This document shows, piece after piece, positions 1-7,840 of a stretch of 64,000 nt of DNA. Each line of letters opens with the position of its first letter. Within the stretch, counting starts at the first letter, position 1. This DNA is from Pandoraea nosoerga. GTDB lineage: Bacteria; Pseudomonadota; Gammaproteobacteria; Burkholderiales; Burkholderiaceae. The DNA is taken from NCBI RefSeq assembly GCF_902459585.1, contig NZ_CABPSC010000007.1, forward strand, positions 165,371-229,370, read 5' to 3'. Under the pieces are notes generated by a model. It did not search any database, was not told the DNA's origin, and worked only from the letters and a program-made list of their open reading frames with translations. The position numbers and the translations under genes are program-made.

Positions 1-364
1 GCAGCGGCGCTTTTCACAGGGCGAGATTGCCGCCGCGCAGCGCGTCTATTTCGTGCTGGCAACGCTGGATCAGTGGTCGTTCGACGATTGGTTCGGTCTC
101 GGCCTTTGCTACCAGCGGCTTGGGCAGCACGGCGAGGCGCTGCCGTGCTTCGCCAAGGCGGGCGTGATTCGCGCGGACGACCCGCGAGCGCCGTATCTCG
201 CCGGCATGAGCTACCAGGGTATCGGCAATGACGAATACGCCGTCAAGGCCTACGACGCCACGCTGCGGCTTTGCGCGGGGCAGTCGCAGCACAGCGAGCT
301 GGAACGATCCGCGCGCGCGCGGCGCGACGCTCTGACAACTTCTCCGACACGAGGAAACACATGA
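1..364 (+). CDS. Type III secretion class II chaperone, SycD/SicA/LcrH type (5' end outside window)
   Basis: The reading frame is open from base 2, so the gene is cut by the left window edge; 120 C-terminal residues remain. They form tetratricopeptide-like helices: 'FGLGLCYQRLGQHGEAL' followed by 'AGMSYQGIGNDEYAVKAY' is the typical TPR pattern of the cytosolic chaperones that hold the two hydrophobic translocators before secretion. Its stop codon overlaps the start of the SctE-like gene (ATGA), so the two are translationally coupled, and a chaperone directly upstream of its clients is the usual order in SPI-1, Bsa and Ysc loci. Family assignment is firm from context and TPR pattern; which named subfamily it belongs to cannot be settled without the N terminus. 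Confidence 0.8.
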   Translation, partial: QRRFSQGEIAAAQRVYFVLATLDQWSFDDWFGLGLCYQRLGQHGEALPCFAKAGVIRADDPRAPYLAGMSYQGIGNDEYAVKAYDATLRLCAGQSQHSELERSARARRDALTTSPTRGNT

Positions 365-1863
365 ACCCGATAGGTGCAGTGGGAGTGGGCTACCGCCCGC
401 CATGGACGGGTGACGCGGTGCCGGCGACGGCCGCCGGGGCCGGGCGCGTGCAACATGCGAGCGCGCAGACATTGGCGCCGGCCGGCGAGCGCGTTGCGTG
501 GCTCACGCCGGAGGACTTTCTCCCTGACCCGCCGGCCGACGCTGATTGGGAAGGCGCCGAGGGCGCGTTCGCCCGGCTGCTGCAGCGGCTTTACGCGGCG
601 GGCGAAAGGCTGGGCGCCGAGGCGCTGCGTCCGCCGTCTCAGTTCGGCGTGACGGATTTGGCCAGTCTCGAGAAGCTCGACCCGTCGACGCTGGTGATGG
701 TCGCATCGATGATCTCGATGCAGGCCATGGGCGACACCGCGAAATCCACGCAGCGCGCGCTGGCGTTGCTCGCCGAGCGTCAGGACCGGCTGCGCCAGGA
801 AGACATCCAGAAGTTTCGCGAGCAGATGGAGGCCATGACCCGCGACGCCGACAAGGCCCGCAAGGGCGGCGTGTTCGGCGTCATCTTCGACTGGATCACG
901 GCAGCCGTGGATCTGGTGGTAGGTGCGCTCAAGGTGGTGACCGGCGTACTTACCATGAATCCGCTGATGATCGCGGGCGGCGTGGCGGATCTGGGCGCGG
1001 GTATCGCCGGCGTCGGTGCGGCGATCATGAAGACGATGGCGCTGGCCGATCCGAAGAACGCCGAGCACTACGAACGCGAAGCCGCGAAGTGGGGCCACGC
1101 GCAGATGGCGTTCCAGGCGTTGGGCATGGTCGTGAGCTTCGGCATTTCGGTGCGCGGGTTCATGGCGTCGCGCTCGGTCGCGAAGACGGCGACGCGCGTG
1201 TTCCGGGGCGGTGCGGGCGACGCGCTCGCGTCTGCCGTCAAGGCGGGAGACGACGCCGCCATCAACGCGATCAGGACGCGGGTGGTCTCCGAGGTGTCGT
1301 ATCAGATCGGCGCGGAGGTGGGCCGACAGGTGGGGCGCTCGCTCGCGCAGTCGGGCACGCGCACTGCGCGCTCGCTCGCGGCGCGCGGCTTCAACCGCAT
1401 GGCCGAGCTGTTCACGCAGCAGATGATGGAGCAGATGGTGACGCGCGCGTTCGACAACGTCGTCAAGTCCACGAGCCGGCAACTGGCCAGGGGCGTGCCG
1501 GTGAGCGCGGCGGAAGTCACGAAGTCGCTCGGCAAGCAGTTGGCCTCGCAGGGGCGGCACGCCGTCGCGCGCGGCATGTGGTCGCTCTCGTCGGTGCTGC
1601 GCGGCGCATTGGTGGCCGGGCGCGAAATCACCGCGAGTGCGATCGGCATGCAGCGCGCAAGGCTGCAGCTCGATGCCCGCGATCTCGCCACCGAGATGTC
1701 GTGGCTGCAATTTCTCATGGCGTTGAACGGCGACGACAAGAAGCGTATCGCCAAACGCATGGAGGCATTGGCCGGCCAGCAGGGCGACGTGGCCGAAGCG
1801 GCGAGCGAAGCCGTGACGAGGACGGGCGCGGTGCGCATTCGCATCGCGGCGTCGATGGCCTGA
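361..1863 (+). CDS. sctE: Type III secretion translocator SctE (SipB/IpaB/YopB/SseC-like)
   Basis: A 500-residue protein that should insert in the host membrane as the larger subunit of the translocon pore. Start chosen at ATG 361 because it overlaps the chaperone stop. Residues about 167-225 form a long hydrophobic stretch beginning after 'KARKGGVFGVIFDW' and a second shorter one lies near 256-268 ('GMVVSFGISVRGF'), the two-segment layout of the SseC-like family. Charged, helix-prone regions flank them ('AERQDRLRQEDIQKFREQM'), consistent with the coiled coil bound by the chaperone. The family is recognised by architecture and neighbours, not by high sequence identity. The first 60 residues are Ala/Gly/Pro-rich and probably carry the unstructured secretion signal. 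Confidence 0.8.
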   Translation: MNPIGAVGVGYRPPWTGDAVPATAAGAGRVQHASAQTLAPAGERVAWLTPEDFLPDPPADADWEGAEGAFARLLQRLYAAGERLGAEALRPPSQFGVTDLASLEKLDPSTLVMVASMISMQAMGDTAKSTQRALALLAERQDRLRQEDIQKFREQMEAMTRDADKARKGGVFGVIFDWITAAVDLVVGALKVVTGVLTMNPLMIAGGVADLGAGIAGVGAAIMKTMALADPKNAEHYEREAAKWGHAQMAFQALGMVVSFGISVRGFMASRSVAKTATRVFRGGAGDALASAVKAGDDAAINAIRTRVVSEVSYQIGAEVGRQVGRSLAQSGTRTARSLAARGFNRMAELFTQQMMEQMVTRAFDNVVKSTSRQLARGVPVSAAEVTKSLGKQLASQGRHAVARGMWSLSSVLRGALVAGREITASAIGMQRARLQLDARDLATEMSWLQFLMALNGDDKKRIAKRMEALAGQQGDVAEAASEAVTRTGAVRIRIAASMA

Positions 1864-1909
1864 TCAACCGGCGCGGTGCGAGCCGCGTCTTCATCACACG
1901 GAGTCGGAG

Positions 1910-2554
1910 ATGAACCACATGGCAATTTCGAGCGCGCCGACGTTGACGTCGACGCCGTATGGCGAGACGGCGAGGCCGGGAACGGCGGCGCCTGGCATGT
2001 CGCGTGTCGCGACGGCAATGGACAGCCTCGTCATGCTGATGCTGCTCGCGAAGCTGATGATCGAGATCCGCACCGGCGAGCGCAACACGGACCAGGCCTA
2101 TCGCACGCGGCACGAGGTGATGCTGTTCGCGCGCGGCGTGGCGGCGCGCGACGAAAAATACCGCGCGAACCGCAAGCATTATGACGCTGCGATGACGCAG
2201 GCGGGGGGCGCACTGTTCACGGGCGTGCTCTCGCTTGGCGGCAGCGTGGTCGGCGCGCGCTACGGCCTGCGCGACAGGATCGAGATCGGCCAGGCGATCG
2301 GCGGCGTCGTGAGCGGCGTGGGGCAGTTCGGCAAGCCGGCGTTCGAATTCGCGGCGGCTGACCTGTCGAACCGCGGGCGCGACAACGACGTCGTCGGCGA
2401 ATTCGCCACCTCGCTCACCGACGAGACGCGCCGCACCAACGAGCGCCTGCGTCAGCGCATCGACACGGCGAGCGCCGAGATGCGCGACGTCTCGCGGCAG
2501 TTGTACGGCATGGCCGGCCAGCATCTCGCCAAGCTCTACGAGGCCATCCGCTAG
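1910..2554 (+). CDS. sctB: Type III secretion translocator SctB (SipC/IpaC/YopD/SseD-like)
   Basis: A 214-residue protein lying 46 bases after sctE, preceded by a GGAG ribosome-binding site directly before ATG 1910. It has a disordered Thr/Pro/Gly N terminus, one moderate hydrophobic helix near residues 36-48 ('AMDSLVMLMLLAKLMIE'), a Gly-rich amphipathic stretch in the middle ('GALFTGVLSLGGSVVGARYG') and a helical C terminus with heptad-like spacing ('TRRTNERLRQRIDTASAEM'). Small size, one hydrophobic segment and position after sctE fit the minor translocator that partners SctE in the pore. It is shorter than SipC (about 400 residues), closer in size to SseD and YopD, so the locus is not a simple Bsa copy. 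Confidence 0.65.
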   Translation: MNHMAISSAPTLTSTPYGETARPGTAAPGMSRVATAMDSLVMLMLLAKLMIEIRTGERNTDQAYRTRHEVMLFARGVAARDEKYRANRKHYDAAMTQAGGALFTGVLSLGGSVVGARYGLRDRIEIGQAIGGVVSGVGQFGKPAFEFAAADLSNRGRDNDVVGEFATSLTDETRRTNERLRQRIDTASAEMRDVSRQLYGMAGQHLAKLYEAIR

Positions 2555-2634
2555 CTTTCCCCGGATCTTCTGCCGAGCTTGCCCTGATATTTCCTTTGCG
2601 CTGTTCCTGATCCTCCCCTCATTCGCCATCAGCC

Positions 2635-3087
2635 ATGACCGTTTGCGAGCGCGCCGTTGCAGCCTTCTTCCGGAGTCAGCGTTTCACGGCGCGCGCCGAG
2701 GTCTGCGAGCGCACCCACGTCGCGCTGGGACAGCGCGTGGAGAGCACCGAGTTGTCGCTCTGTCACCGGCTGGACAAGGGCGCCTCGGGCATCGTGCTCA
2801 CGATCACCGACTTCCGGCCGGGCGCCGGGGCGAAGACGAGCGAGCACGCCGTGCGACGCTTCTGCCAACTCATCCGGCTTTTGCTGCGCACGGTGCCCCA
2901 TGTAGGGTACGTGCGCGGCATGATTCTGCCCGGCGTGAGCGACATTCGGCTGCGCGAGGCGCGCCTGCGCCTCATCTCGATCCTCGAGCGCGAAGGTGCG
3001 TACCTGCGCGAGGAGGACGGCGACCGCTGGCTCGTCTTTTGCCGCGAGAGCACGGGCCGGCGGCTGGGCTCAAGGAAGCACCCCTAG
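2635..3087 (+). CDS. Type III secretion-associated protein, possibly LcrR-like
   Basis: A 150-residue protein without signal peptide or membrane segment, 80 bases after sctB. I do not recognise it with certainty. The C-terminal half reads 'FCQLIRLLLRTVPHVGYVRG', then 'RLRLISILEREGAYLREEDG' and ends in a Trp-Leu-Val-Phe motif; this order and size resemble LcrR/PcrR, a regulator encoded next to lcrGVH-yopBD in Yersinia and Pseudomonas. That comparison is from memory and needs a profile search. Two Cys-rich spots (C4, C24, C43) are present but do not form a metal motif. Its last 18 bases overlap the 3' end of the convergent transporter gene. Confidence 0.45.
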   Translation: MTVCERAVAAFFRSQRFTARAEVCERTHVALGQRVESTELSLCHRLDKGASGIVLTITDFRPGAGAKTSEHAVRRFCQLIRLLLRTVPHVGYVRGMILPGVSDIRLREARLRLISILEREGAYLREEDGDRWLVFCRESTGRRLGSRKHP

Positions 3088-4566
3088 CGCACGCCACCAC
3101 AGGTAATCGAGCGGGAACAGCAGCACGAGCGTGATGATCGTCATGACGACGGTGAGCCGTGTGCCGTCGCGCATGCCCACGCCGCCCAGATGCATTGCGA
3201 TCATCATCGGCGGACTCTGATACGGCAGCAGCACCGTGGAGAACACGGGCACCTGGAGCATCAGCACGGTGTAGAGCGGCAGGCCGCTCGCGCCCGAGAG
3301 CTGTCCGGCCAGCGGCGTGAGCACCGCAGGCAGCCCGGGCAGCGTGGCGACGAGGCCGATCGCCGCGCCAATGGCGATCAGCCACGCGGCGTTCACCACA
3401 GGCGCACCCGGCGCCATGCCTACCGCATCCAGACACCATCGCGCCACCTTCTCGCCGAGCCCGGTGTCGGCCACCACGGCGCCGACGCCCAGAAAGCCCG
3501 CCACGTACACGAGCGGCGTGATGTGCATCTGCTCGGTAAAGGTCTTCGGCGAGACGATCTGAATGGCGGGCAGCAGGCACACGATGGCCGCCGCGACCGA
3601 GATCCACGCCGGCGAAATGCCGTGCCATGCGTCGGTCGCGAAGCCGGCCAGTGCGAGCGCGAGCAGTACCGACAAACGCCGAGCGTCGGGCGTGAAGGGC
3701 GGCGGCGCGGCACCTCTGGCGTGAGTGAGCGGCCCATCGTCCGGGAACAGACGACAGATGACCCATACGAGAATCGCTGCCTTGAGCGCGCCCAGCACCG
3801 GGAAGTGCAACAGCAGATACGGCGCGTAGTGCAGCTTCACGCCATAGAACGAGTCGGCGGCCCCCATCAATACGCTGTTCGGGATGTTGGCCGGCAAGAT
3901 CGTGGTGGGCGGCATATAGCTGGCCGCGGCGACGGTCATGACGAGACCGGTGCGCCCACGCCTTCCCTGCGTGAGCCCCACGCGGTCGGCGAGCGCAAGC
4001 ACGATCGGGATGAGCAGCAAAATGCGCCCGGTCGTCGATGGCATCACGAACGCGAGCCCCACGCAGGCGACCATGACCGACGCGACATAGCGCGCGTAAG
4101 TCGGCCGCCTCAGATCGAACAGCGTGGCGGCCAGACGCGAGCCCAGGCCAGTCGTGCGCACGGCGATGCCCGTGACGGCGCCGCCGAACACCAGCCACCA
4201 CGCCGCCGAATGGAAGCCCGCGAAGATGACTTCCGGTTTCGCCACGCGGAGCAGTGTGGCAAGGAGGAAGAACGTGAGCGTGGTGATCGGTTCGGGGAAC
4301 AGTCCGAAAGCCCACGCGCCGATCGTGAACATCACCAGCACGGCCGCTTGCGCCGCGGCCGGCCCGAGCCCGAGGGTCTCGCTGCCGTGGTGTGCGGCCC
4401 ACAACGCCAGGGCGAGCAGCACATAGACGGCGTAGCCGCCGAGCGCGCGCGAGCGGGCGCCGGCGCGAGCCTGCGTGGATTCGCGGCGAAGCCGGTCGGT
4501 GGCGGGCGAGGGCGGCGCGCAAGGAGACGCCGGCGGCGGCGTTTCGCGGGAGGGGGGTGACGTCAT
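3070..4566 (-). CDS. DASS/SLC13-type anion (dicarboxylate or sulfate) symporter
   Basis: A 498-residue inner-membrane protein with about twelve hydrophobic segments. The signatures 'GLFPEPITTLTFFLLATLLR', 'FHSAAWWLVFGGAVTGIAV' and 'MPSTTGRILLLIPIVLALAD' match the re-entrant hairpins of the divalent anion:Na+ symporter group, and the second half repeats the fold ('MHITPLVYVAGFLGVGAVVA'). Substrate is not readable from sequence. The N terminus before residue 55 is Pro/Thr/Ser-rich and probably disordered. I chose ATG 4566; a GTG at 4692 would add 42 low-complexity residues and run into the region of the divergent AraC gene, which makes it less likely. It probably shares a control region with that regulator, which may govern it. 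Confidence 0.75.
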   Translation of the reverse strand: MTSPPSRETPPPASPCAPPSPATDRLRRESTQARAGARSRALGGYAVYVLLALALWAAHHGSETLGLGPAAAQAAVLVMFTIGAWAFGLFPEPITTLTFFLLATLLRVAKPEVIFAGFHSAAWWLVFGGAVTGIAVRTTGLGSRLAATLFDLRRPTYARYVASVMVACVGLAFVMPSTTGRILLLIPIVLALADRVGLTQGRRGRTGLVMTVAAASYMPPTTILPANIPNSVLMGAADSFYGVKLHYAPYLLLHFPVLGALKAAILVWVICRLFPDDGPLTHARGAAPPPFTPDARRLSVLLALALAGFATDAWHGISPAWISVAAAIVCLLPAIQIVSPKTFTEQMHITPLVYVAGFLGVGAVVADTGLGEKVARWCLDAVGMAPGAPVVNAAWLIAIGAAIGLVATLPGLPAVLTPLAGQLSGASGLPLYTVLMLQVPVFSTVLLPYQSPPMMIAMHLGGVGMRDGTRLTVVMTIITLVLLFPLDYLWWRALGVLP

Positions 4567-4727
4567 GGCGCTTGTCGTTGTCGTGATGGGCCAGCGAGGG
4601 TGTCCAGGCGAGCGGGGCTGCGGCGCGCCGGCGGAACCGGCGGCTTGCATCGCGCCGGGCATATCGTATGCTAGCGGCTCGTTCCGGTGCACGACACCCC
4701 CCGATCAGGACAAATACCATCGAGAAC

Positions 4728-5558
4728 ATGCCACGCTCCGTATCCTGGCACGCCGGGCAGGCTGGGCGCACCGAGCGCCCCAGCTACGTTCCCATGCCGC
4801 GCACGGCACCCAGCGTCGAGCGGCCCGTCGTTGCGCACCTGCGCACGCCGCCGCCCGACGCGCGCATCGAACCGCATCGCCACGAATGGGGGCAGCTCAT
4901 TTGCCCGCAGCGCGGTGGTCTGCGCATCGTGGCGGGGGAAGCGAGCCTCGTCGCCCCCGTGTTTCGCGCCGCATGGATTCCGGCGGGCACGTGGCACGAG
5001 GTGGCCGTGCTGGGCGAGGCGCAGTTCTATGCCGTCTACATGCTGCCCGAAGTCTCGCCCTTGCCGGAGAATCGCTGCCTCGTGCTCGAAGTCTCGCCGC
5101 TGTTGCGCGACCTCACGGCGGCGCTGGCGAGCGGAATGCCCGTGTCGGACCCCCGCCACGAACTGGCCACGTCGCTGTTGCTCGAGGAGTTGCGTGTCGC
5201 GCCGCCGGCGTCGCTCGACCTGAAACGGCCCGACGACCGGCGCCTGCGGCATTTGTGCGATCGGTTGATGGAGCGTCCCGACGACGATCGCTCGCTCGCG
5301 CAATGGGCGGACGAAGTGGGTGCGTCCGAGCGCACGCTCGCGCGGCTCTTCAATACGGAGTTGGGAACGAGCTTCGGTGCGTGGCGCCAACAGGTGCGGC
5401 TCGCACGCGCTGTCGAGTGGATGGTGCGCGGCGTGCCCGTGGCGACGGTGGCCGAACGCCTCGGCTATGCGACGCCGGCGGCGTTCGCGGCGATGTTCCG
5501 CCGCGCGCTCGGCGTTTCGCCGCGCGAATTCACGCGCGAGGAAAGGGCGAAGTTATGA
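4728..5558 (+). CDS. AraC-family regulator with cupin sensor domain
   Basis: A 276-residue cytosolic transcription factor. Residues 30-110 form a cupin-like sensor ('IEPHRHEWGQLICPQRGGLR', then 'WIPAGTWHEVAVLGEAQFYA'), with His residues where cupins bind metal or ligand. Residues 185-275 hold the two helix-turn-helix units: 'SLAQWADEVGASERTLARLF' and 'VATVAERLGYATPAAFAAMF', ending in the standard 'RRALGVSPREF'. The overall layout is that of the NimR/YdeO-like cupin-AraC group that often controls a neighbouring efflux or uptake gene, here the divergent DASS transporter. I chose ATG 4728; an in-frame ATG at 4668 is possible. Its stop overlaps the next gene's start (ATGA). Confidence 0.85.
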   Translation: MPRSVSWHAGQAGRTERPSYVPMPRTAPSVERPVVAHLRTPPPDARIEPHRHEWGQLICPQRGGLRIVAGEASLVAPVFRAAWIPAGTWHEVAVLGEAQFYAVYMLPEVSPLPENRCLVLEVSPLLRDLTAALASGMPVSDPRHELATSLLLEELRVAPPASLDLKRPDDRRLRHLCDRLMERPDDDRSLAQWADEVGASERTLARLFNTELGTSFGAWRQQVRLARAVEWMVRGVPVATVAERLGYATPAAFAAMFRRALGVSPREFTREERAKL

Positions 5559-5950
5559 CGGCACCGTCCCGTCCCTGGTTTCTCTACCTGCTGGAGTGCG
5601 CCGGCGGGCGCATTTACACCGGCATCACGGTCGACGTCGCGGCGCGCTACGCCGCTCACGCGGCGGGCAAGGGCGCGCGCTTCACACGCGCTCATCCGCC
5701 GTCGCGCCTCCTGCTCTCGCTCGCCTTCGCGGACCGCGCGGCGGCCTCGCGGGCCGAATATCGCGTCAAACGACTGACGGCCGCGCAAAAGCGCGGGCTC
5801 ATCGCGGGCACGTTCGTGTGCGACTTTGGCGAGGACGGCACTGCCGACGCCGGCGGCGCCAGCGCCGGCAAGCCCGCCGGGTCGACCAAGTCCAGCGAGT
5901 CCTCCGAGAGCGCAGCCGCGCCCGCCGTGGAAAATGCCGCGGCCGGCTGA
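5555..5950 (+). CDS. GIY-YIG nuclease-family protein (UPF0213-like)
   Basis: A 131-residue protein. Residues 8-45 carry the small GIY-YIG fold in the variant form 'FLYLLECAGGRIYTGITVDV' with the conserved Arg in 'AARYAAH' and the 'GKGARFTR' turn; 'EYRVKRLTAAQKRGLI' completes the domain. Stand-alone members (YhbQ/UPF0213) are thought to act on DNA, but their physiological role is poorly known. The last 40 residues are Gly/Ala/Ser-rich with 'SSESSES' repeats and look disordered. It starts inside the stop of the AraC gene, so it is expressed from the same transcript although no functional link is evident. Confidence 0.85.
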   Translation: MTAPSRPWFLYLLECAGGRIYTGITVDVAARYAAHAAGKGARFTRAHPPSRLLLSLAFADRAAASRAEYRVKRLTAAQKRGLIAGTFVCDFGEDGTADAGGASAGKPAGSTKSSESSESAAAPAVENAAAG

Positions 5951-6018
5951 TCCGGCACAGCAGAGAAAGCGCAACGGCGCGGCGGAGCATGGCGATGATG
6001 CCGTCGCCATCGCGACGG

Positions 6019-7308
6019 TTACGGTATCAGACGCGCCTGCCGGATCATCTTGCGCACGTCGCGCTGGATCGCGCCGAACTGCCCGCGAGACGGAATCGGC
6101 GACACCACGAGCGCCCAGCTGTCGCCGGGCACGGTCTTCTCCACCACGGTGTAATAGGTCGACTGCGTTCGGAAAAAGTCGGCGATGCCGTCGTGGCTGA
6201 TCCGGTAGCTGCGCTCGCCGGCGCCGGCGAGCAGGAACACCCCGAGCGTGTAGTACACGTCGCGATCGGCGTTGATCGGCCCTGACTGCCTGTCGAGCAG
6301 CAGCGTGCGCAGCGTCTTCTCGGTGAGCAGCGTCGGGCGCCGCACGTCGAACACGCGCCATACCTTGAGCAGCGCGCCTGTCGACATCTGCCATCCCGCG
6401 AAGGGCGCCAGCAGCCGCCAGTTGTCGGGCAGCTTTGCGTCGGCCACGCCGAGCGGCGCGAAGATCTGCGTCTCGCAGAAGGTCTTGTAATCCTGCCCGG
6501 AGACGGCCTCGATCACCATGCCGAGCAGCAGATACGAGACGTTGGAGTAGACGAAATCGGATTTGCCTGTCGAGTGACCGGCGTCGCCTGCATCGAGATA
6601 GTTGAAGAAGTCGGCACCGCCGCCGACGCGCCGGATTGCCAGACCGCTGAACAAGCCGTTGACCGGATCGTTGAAGCCGTTGGTGGCAAGGCCCGCGCGG
6701 TGGGCGAGCAGCCGCCGCACGGTCAGGTCGCGCAGACTCGGGTCCAGCGGTTTGCCGTGCTGATTCGCGTAGGCCTCGAGCAGGTCGCCGAGCCGGGCGT
6801 CGAGCGAGAGCTGGCCGCGCTGCACGAGCAGGGCGATGCCGATGGCGGTGACCGACTTCGACAGGCTCGCCACCGGCAGCAACTGCTGCGCTTCGTCGCC
6901 TGCGGTGGCCGCTTCCAGCGCCGCGCCGCTGTCCGACTCGGTGCGCAGCCATACATGCGAGAGGTTGTAGCGCTCCTTGAGCTGCGCCACGCCTTGCGCG
7001 AGCGTGGCCTGACCGATCGGCACGGCGGGCGTGATCGGCGTGGCCGGGCCTGACGGCGGCATGGCGACGACGACGTTGGCCGTGCTGCTCACGGCGTTGG
7101 CCGAGGACGCCGGCGATGCGGCGGTCTGGGCGATCGAGCGGTTTGCTCCGGTCAGGGCGGCGATGCCGAGCAGGAGTGTCAGAACGCCACGCCGCAGCGG
7201 CGCGCCGGCGTTACCCAAAGCGCGCGCAACGGCATGCGAATTGCGTCGCAATGCGAACTGCGTGGTCAAACGTGCCCCTGCCGAACGGCTGTGCCGTGCG
7301 ACGTTCAT
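6019..7308 (-). CDS. Exported serine hydrolase of the beta-lactamase/DD-peptidase (class C-like) fold
   Basis: A 429-residue protein exported to the periplasm: residues 38-61 form a signal sequence ('RRGVLTLLLGIAALTGANRS') with an Ala-Gln cleavage region. The catalytic SxxK motif is Ser148-Leu-Ser-Lys151 and the second motif YxN is Tyr254-Ser-Asn256; both are in the order of the AmpC/EstB/DD-carboxypeptidase superfamily. ATG 7308 is supported by a GGGGAG ribosome-binding site seven bases upstream. The N-terminal extension before the signal is longer than usual. Members include esterases, peptidases and beta-lactamases; with no clear KTG box read, I would not call it a resistance gene. It is monocistronic. 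Confidence 0.8.
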   Translation of the reverse strand: MNVARHSRSAGARLTTQFALRRNSHAVARALGNAGAPLRRGVLTLLLGIAALTGANRSIAQTAASPASSANAVSSTANVVVAMPPSGPATPITPAVPIGQATLAQGVAQLKERYNLSHVWLRTESDSGAALEAATAGDEAQQLLPVASLSKSVTAIGIALLVQRGQLSLDARLGDLLEAYANQHGKPLDPSLRDLTVRRLLAHRAGLATNGFNDPVNGLFSGLAIRRVGGGADFFNYLDAGDAGHSTGKSDFVYSNVSYLLLGMVIEAVSGQDYKTFCETQIFAPLGVADAKLPDNWRLLAPFAGWQMSTGALLKVWRVFDVRRPTLLTEKTLRTLLLDRQSGPINADRDVYYTLGVFLLAGAGERSYRISHDGIADFFRTQSTYYTVVEKTVPGDSWALVVSPIPSRGQFGAIQRDVRKMIRQARLIP

Positions 7309-7840
7309 TATCAACTCCCCCCGCGCACATCGTTCGAGCCGCCAATCGACTCTCTTCGGAGTCAGAACGGTTCGGTGTGCGCACGTGCCGCTTCGCGGCA
7401 ATCTCAAAACGATTCGAAGTTTAGGAAAACTTCAGCTAAGTGACAGTTAAAATCCCCGCATTTTACATTAAGTTGCATATATCGAAGCTCGTGGGCGATG
7501 CCCCGCCGTATGGTCGCCGAAGCGCCCATACGGCGGGGCCGGGCGGGCAGCGCCCTGCCGGAATGGCTCGTTTCGCGAGAAATCGCACCAAGACGCCGGC
7601 GGGATGCAGACGGCGTGCAGGCGGCTTGCGGAGTTGTCCGGTCAACCAGACGCGCGTCTGGCGCGTGAGATGGATTCCAGTGTGGGGTTCCCCTGCGGGG
7701 CTGCAGTGTGGGTCCCGCACCGACAAGACCTGTTACCTGTCGCGGTGTAAGCTATCTCACGAACAGGCTCCGACTCGCCCATAGGCCATGAGGCGGCGTC
7801 CCGAAGGTGGCGTCGTGCCGGCCGAAGGATCGACCGATAC
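7309..7840. other. Intergenic region before mprF, with inverted repeats
   Basis: This 532-base stretch separates the minus-strand serine hydrolase from mprF and holds no credible reading frame. It is AT-richer at 7400-7490. It contains a 12-bp perfect inverted repeat (7501-7538, listed separately) and a small CCCC-TGC-GGGG hairpin near 7688. Both divergent promoters must lie here, but I could not pick convincing -35/-10 pairs. Confidence 0.5.
7501..7538. repeat. 12-bp perfect inverted repeat (hairpin) upstream of mprF
   Basis: CCCCGCCGTATG at 7501-7512 is repeated in inverse at 7527-7538 around a 14-base loop. No T-run follows on either strand, so it is not a standard terminator. It could be an operator or an RNA hairpin in one of the flanking leaders. 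Confidence 0.6.

Noticed and set aside
250-1710. Long minus-strand frame opposite sctE
   Set aside because: Arg/His-rich product without any domain; the plus strand carries a coupled secretion gene with proper start.
6019-7308. AmpC beta-lactamase resistance gene
   Set aside because: SxxK and YxN are shared with many esterases and peptidases, the KTG box was not recognised and no AmpR-type regulator is adjacent.
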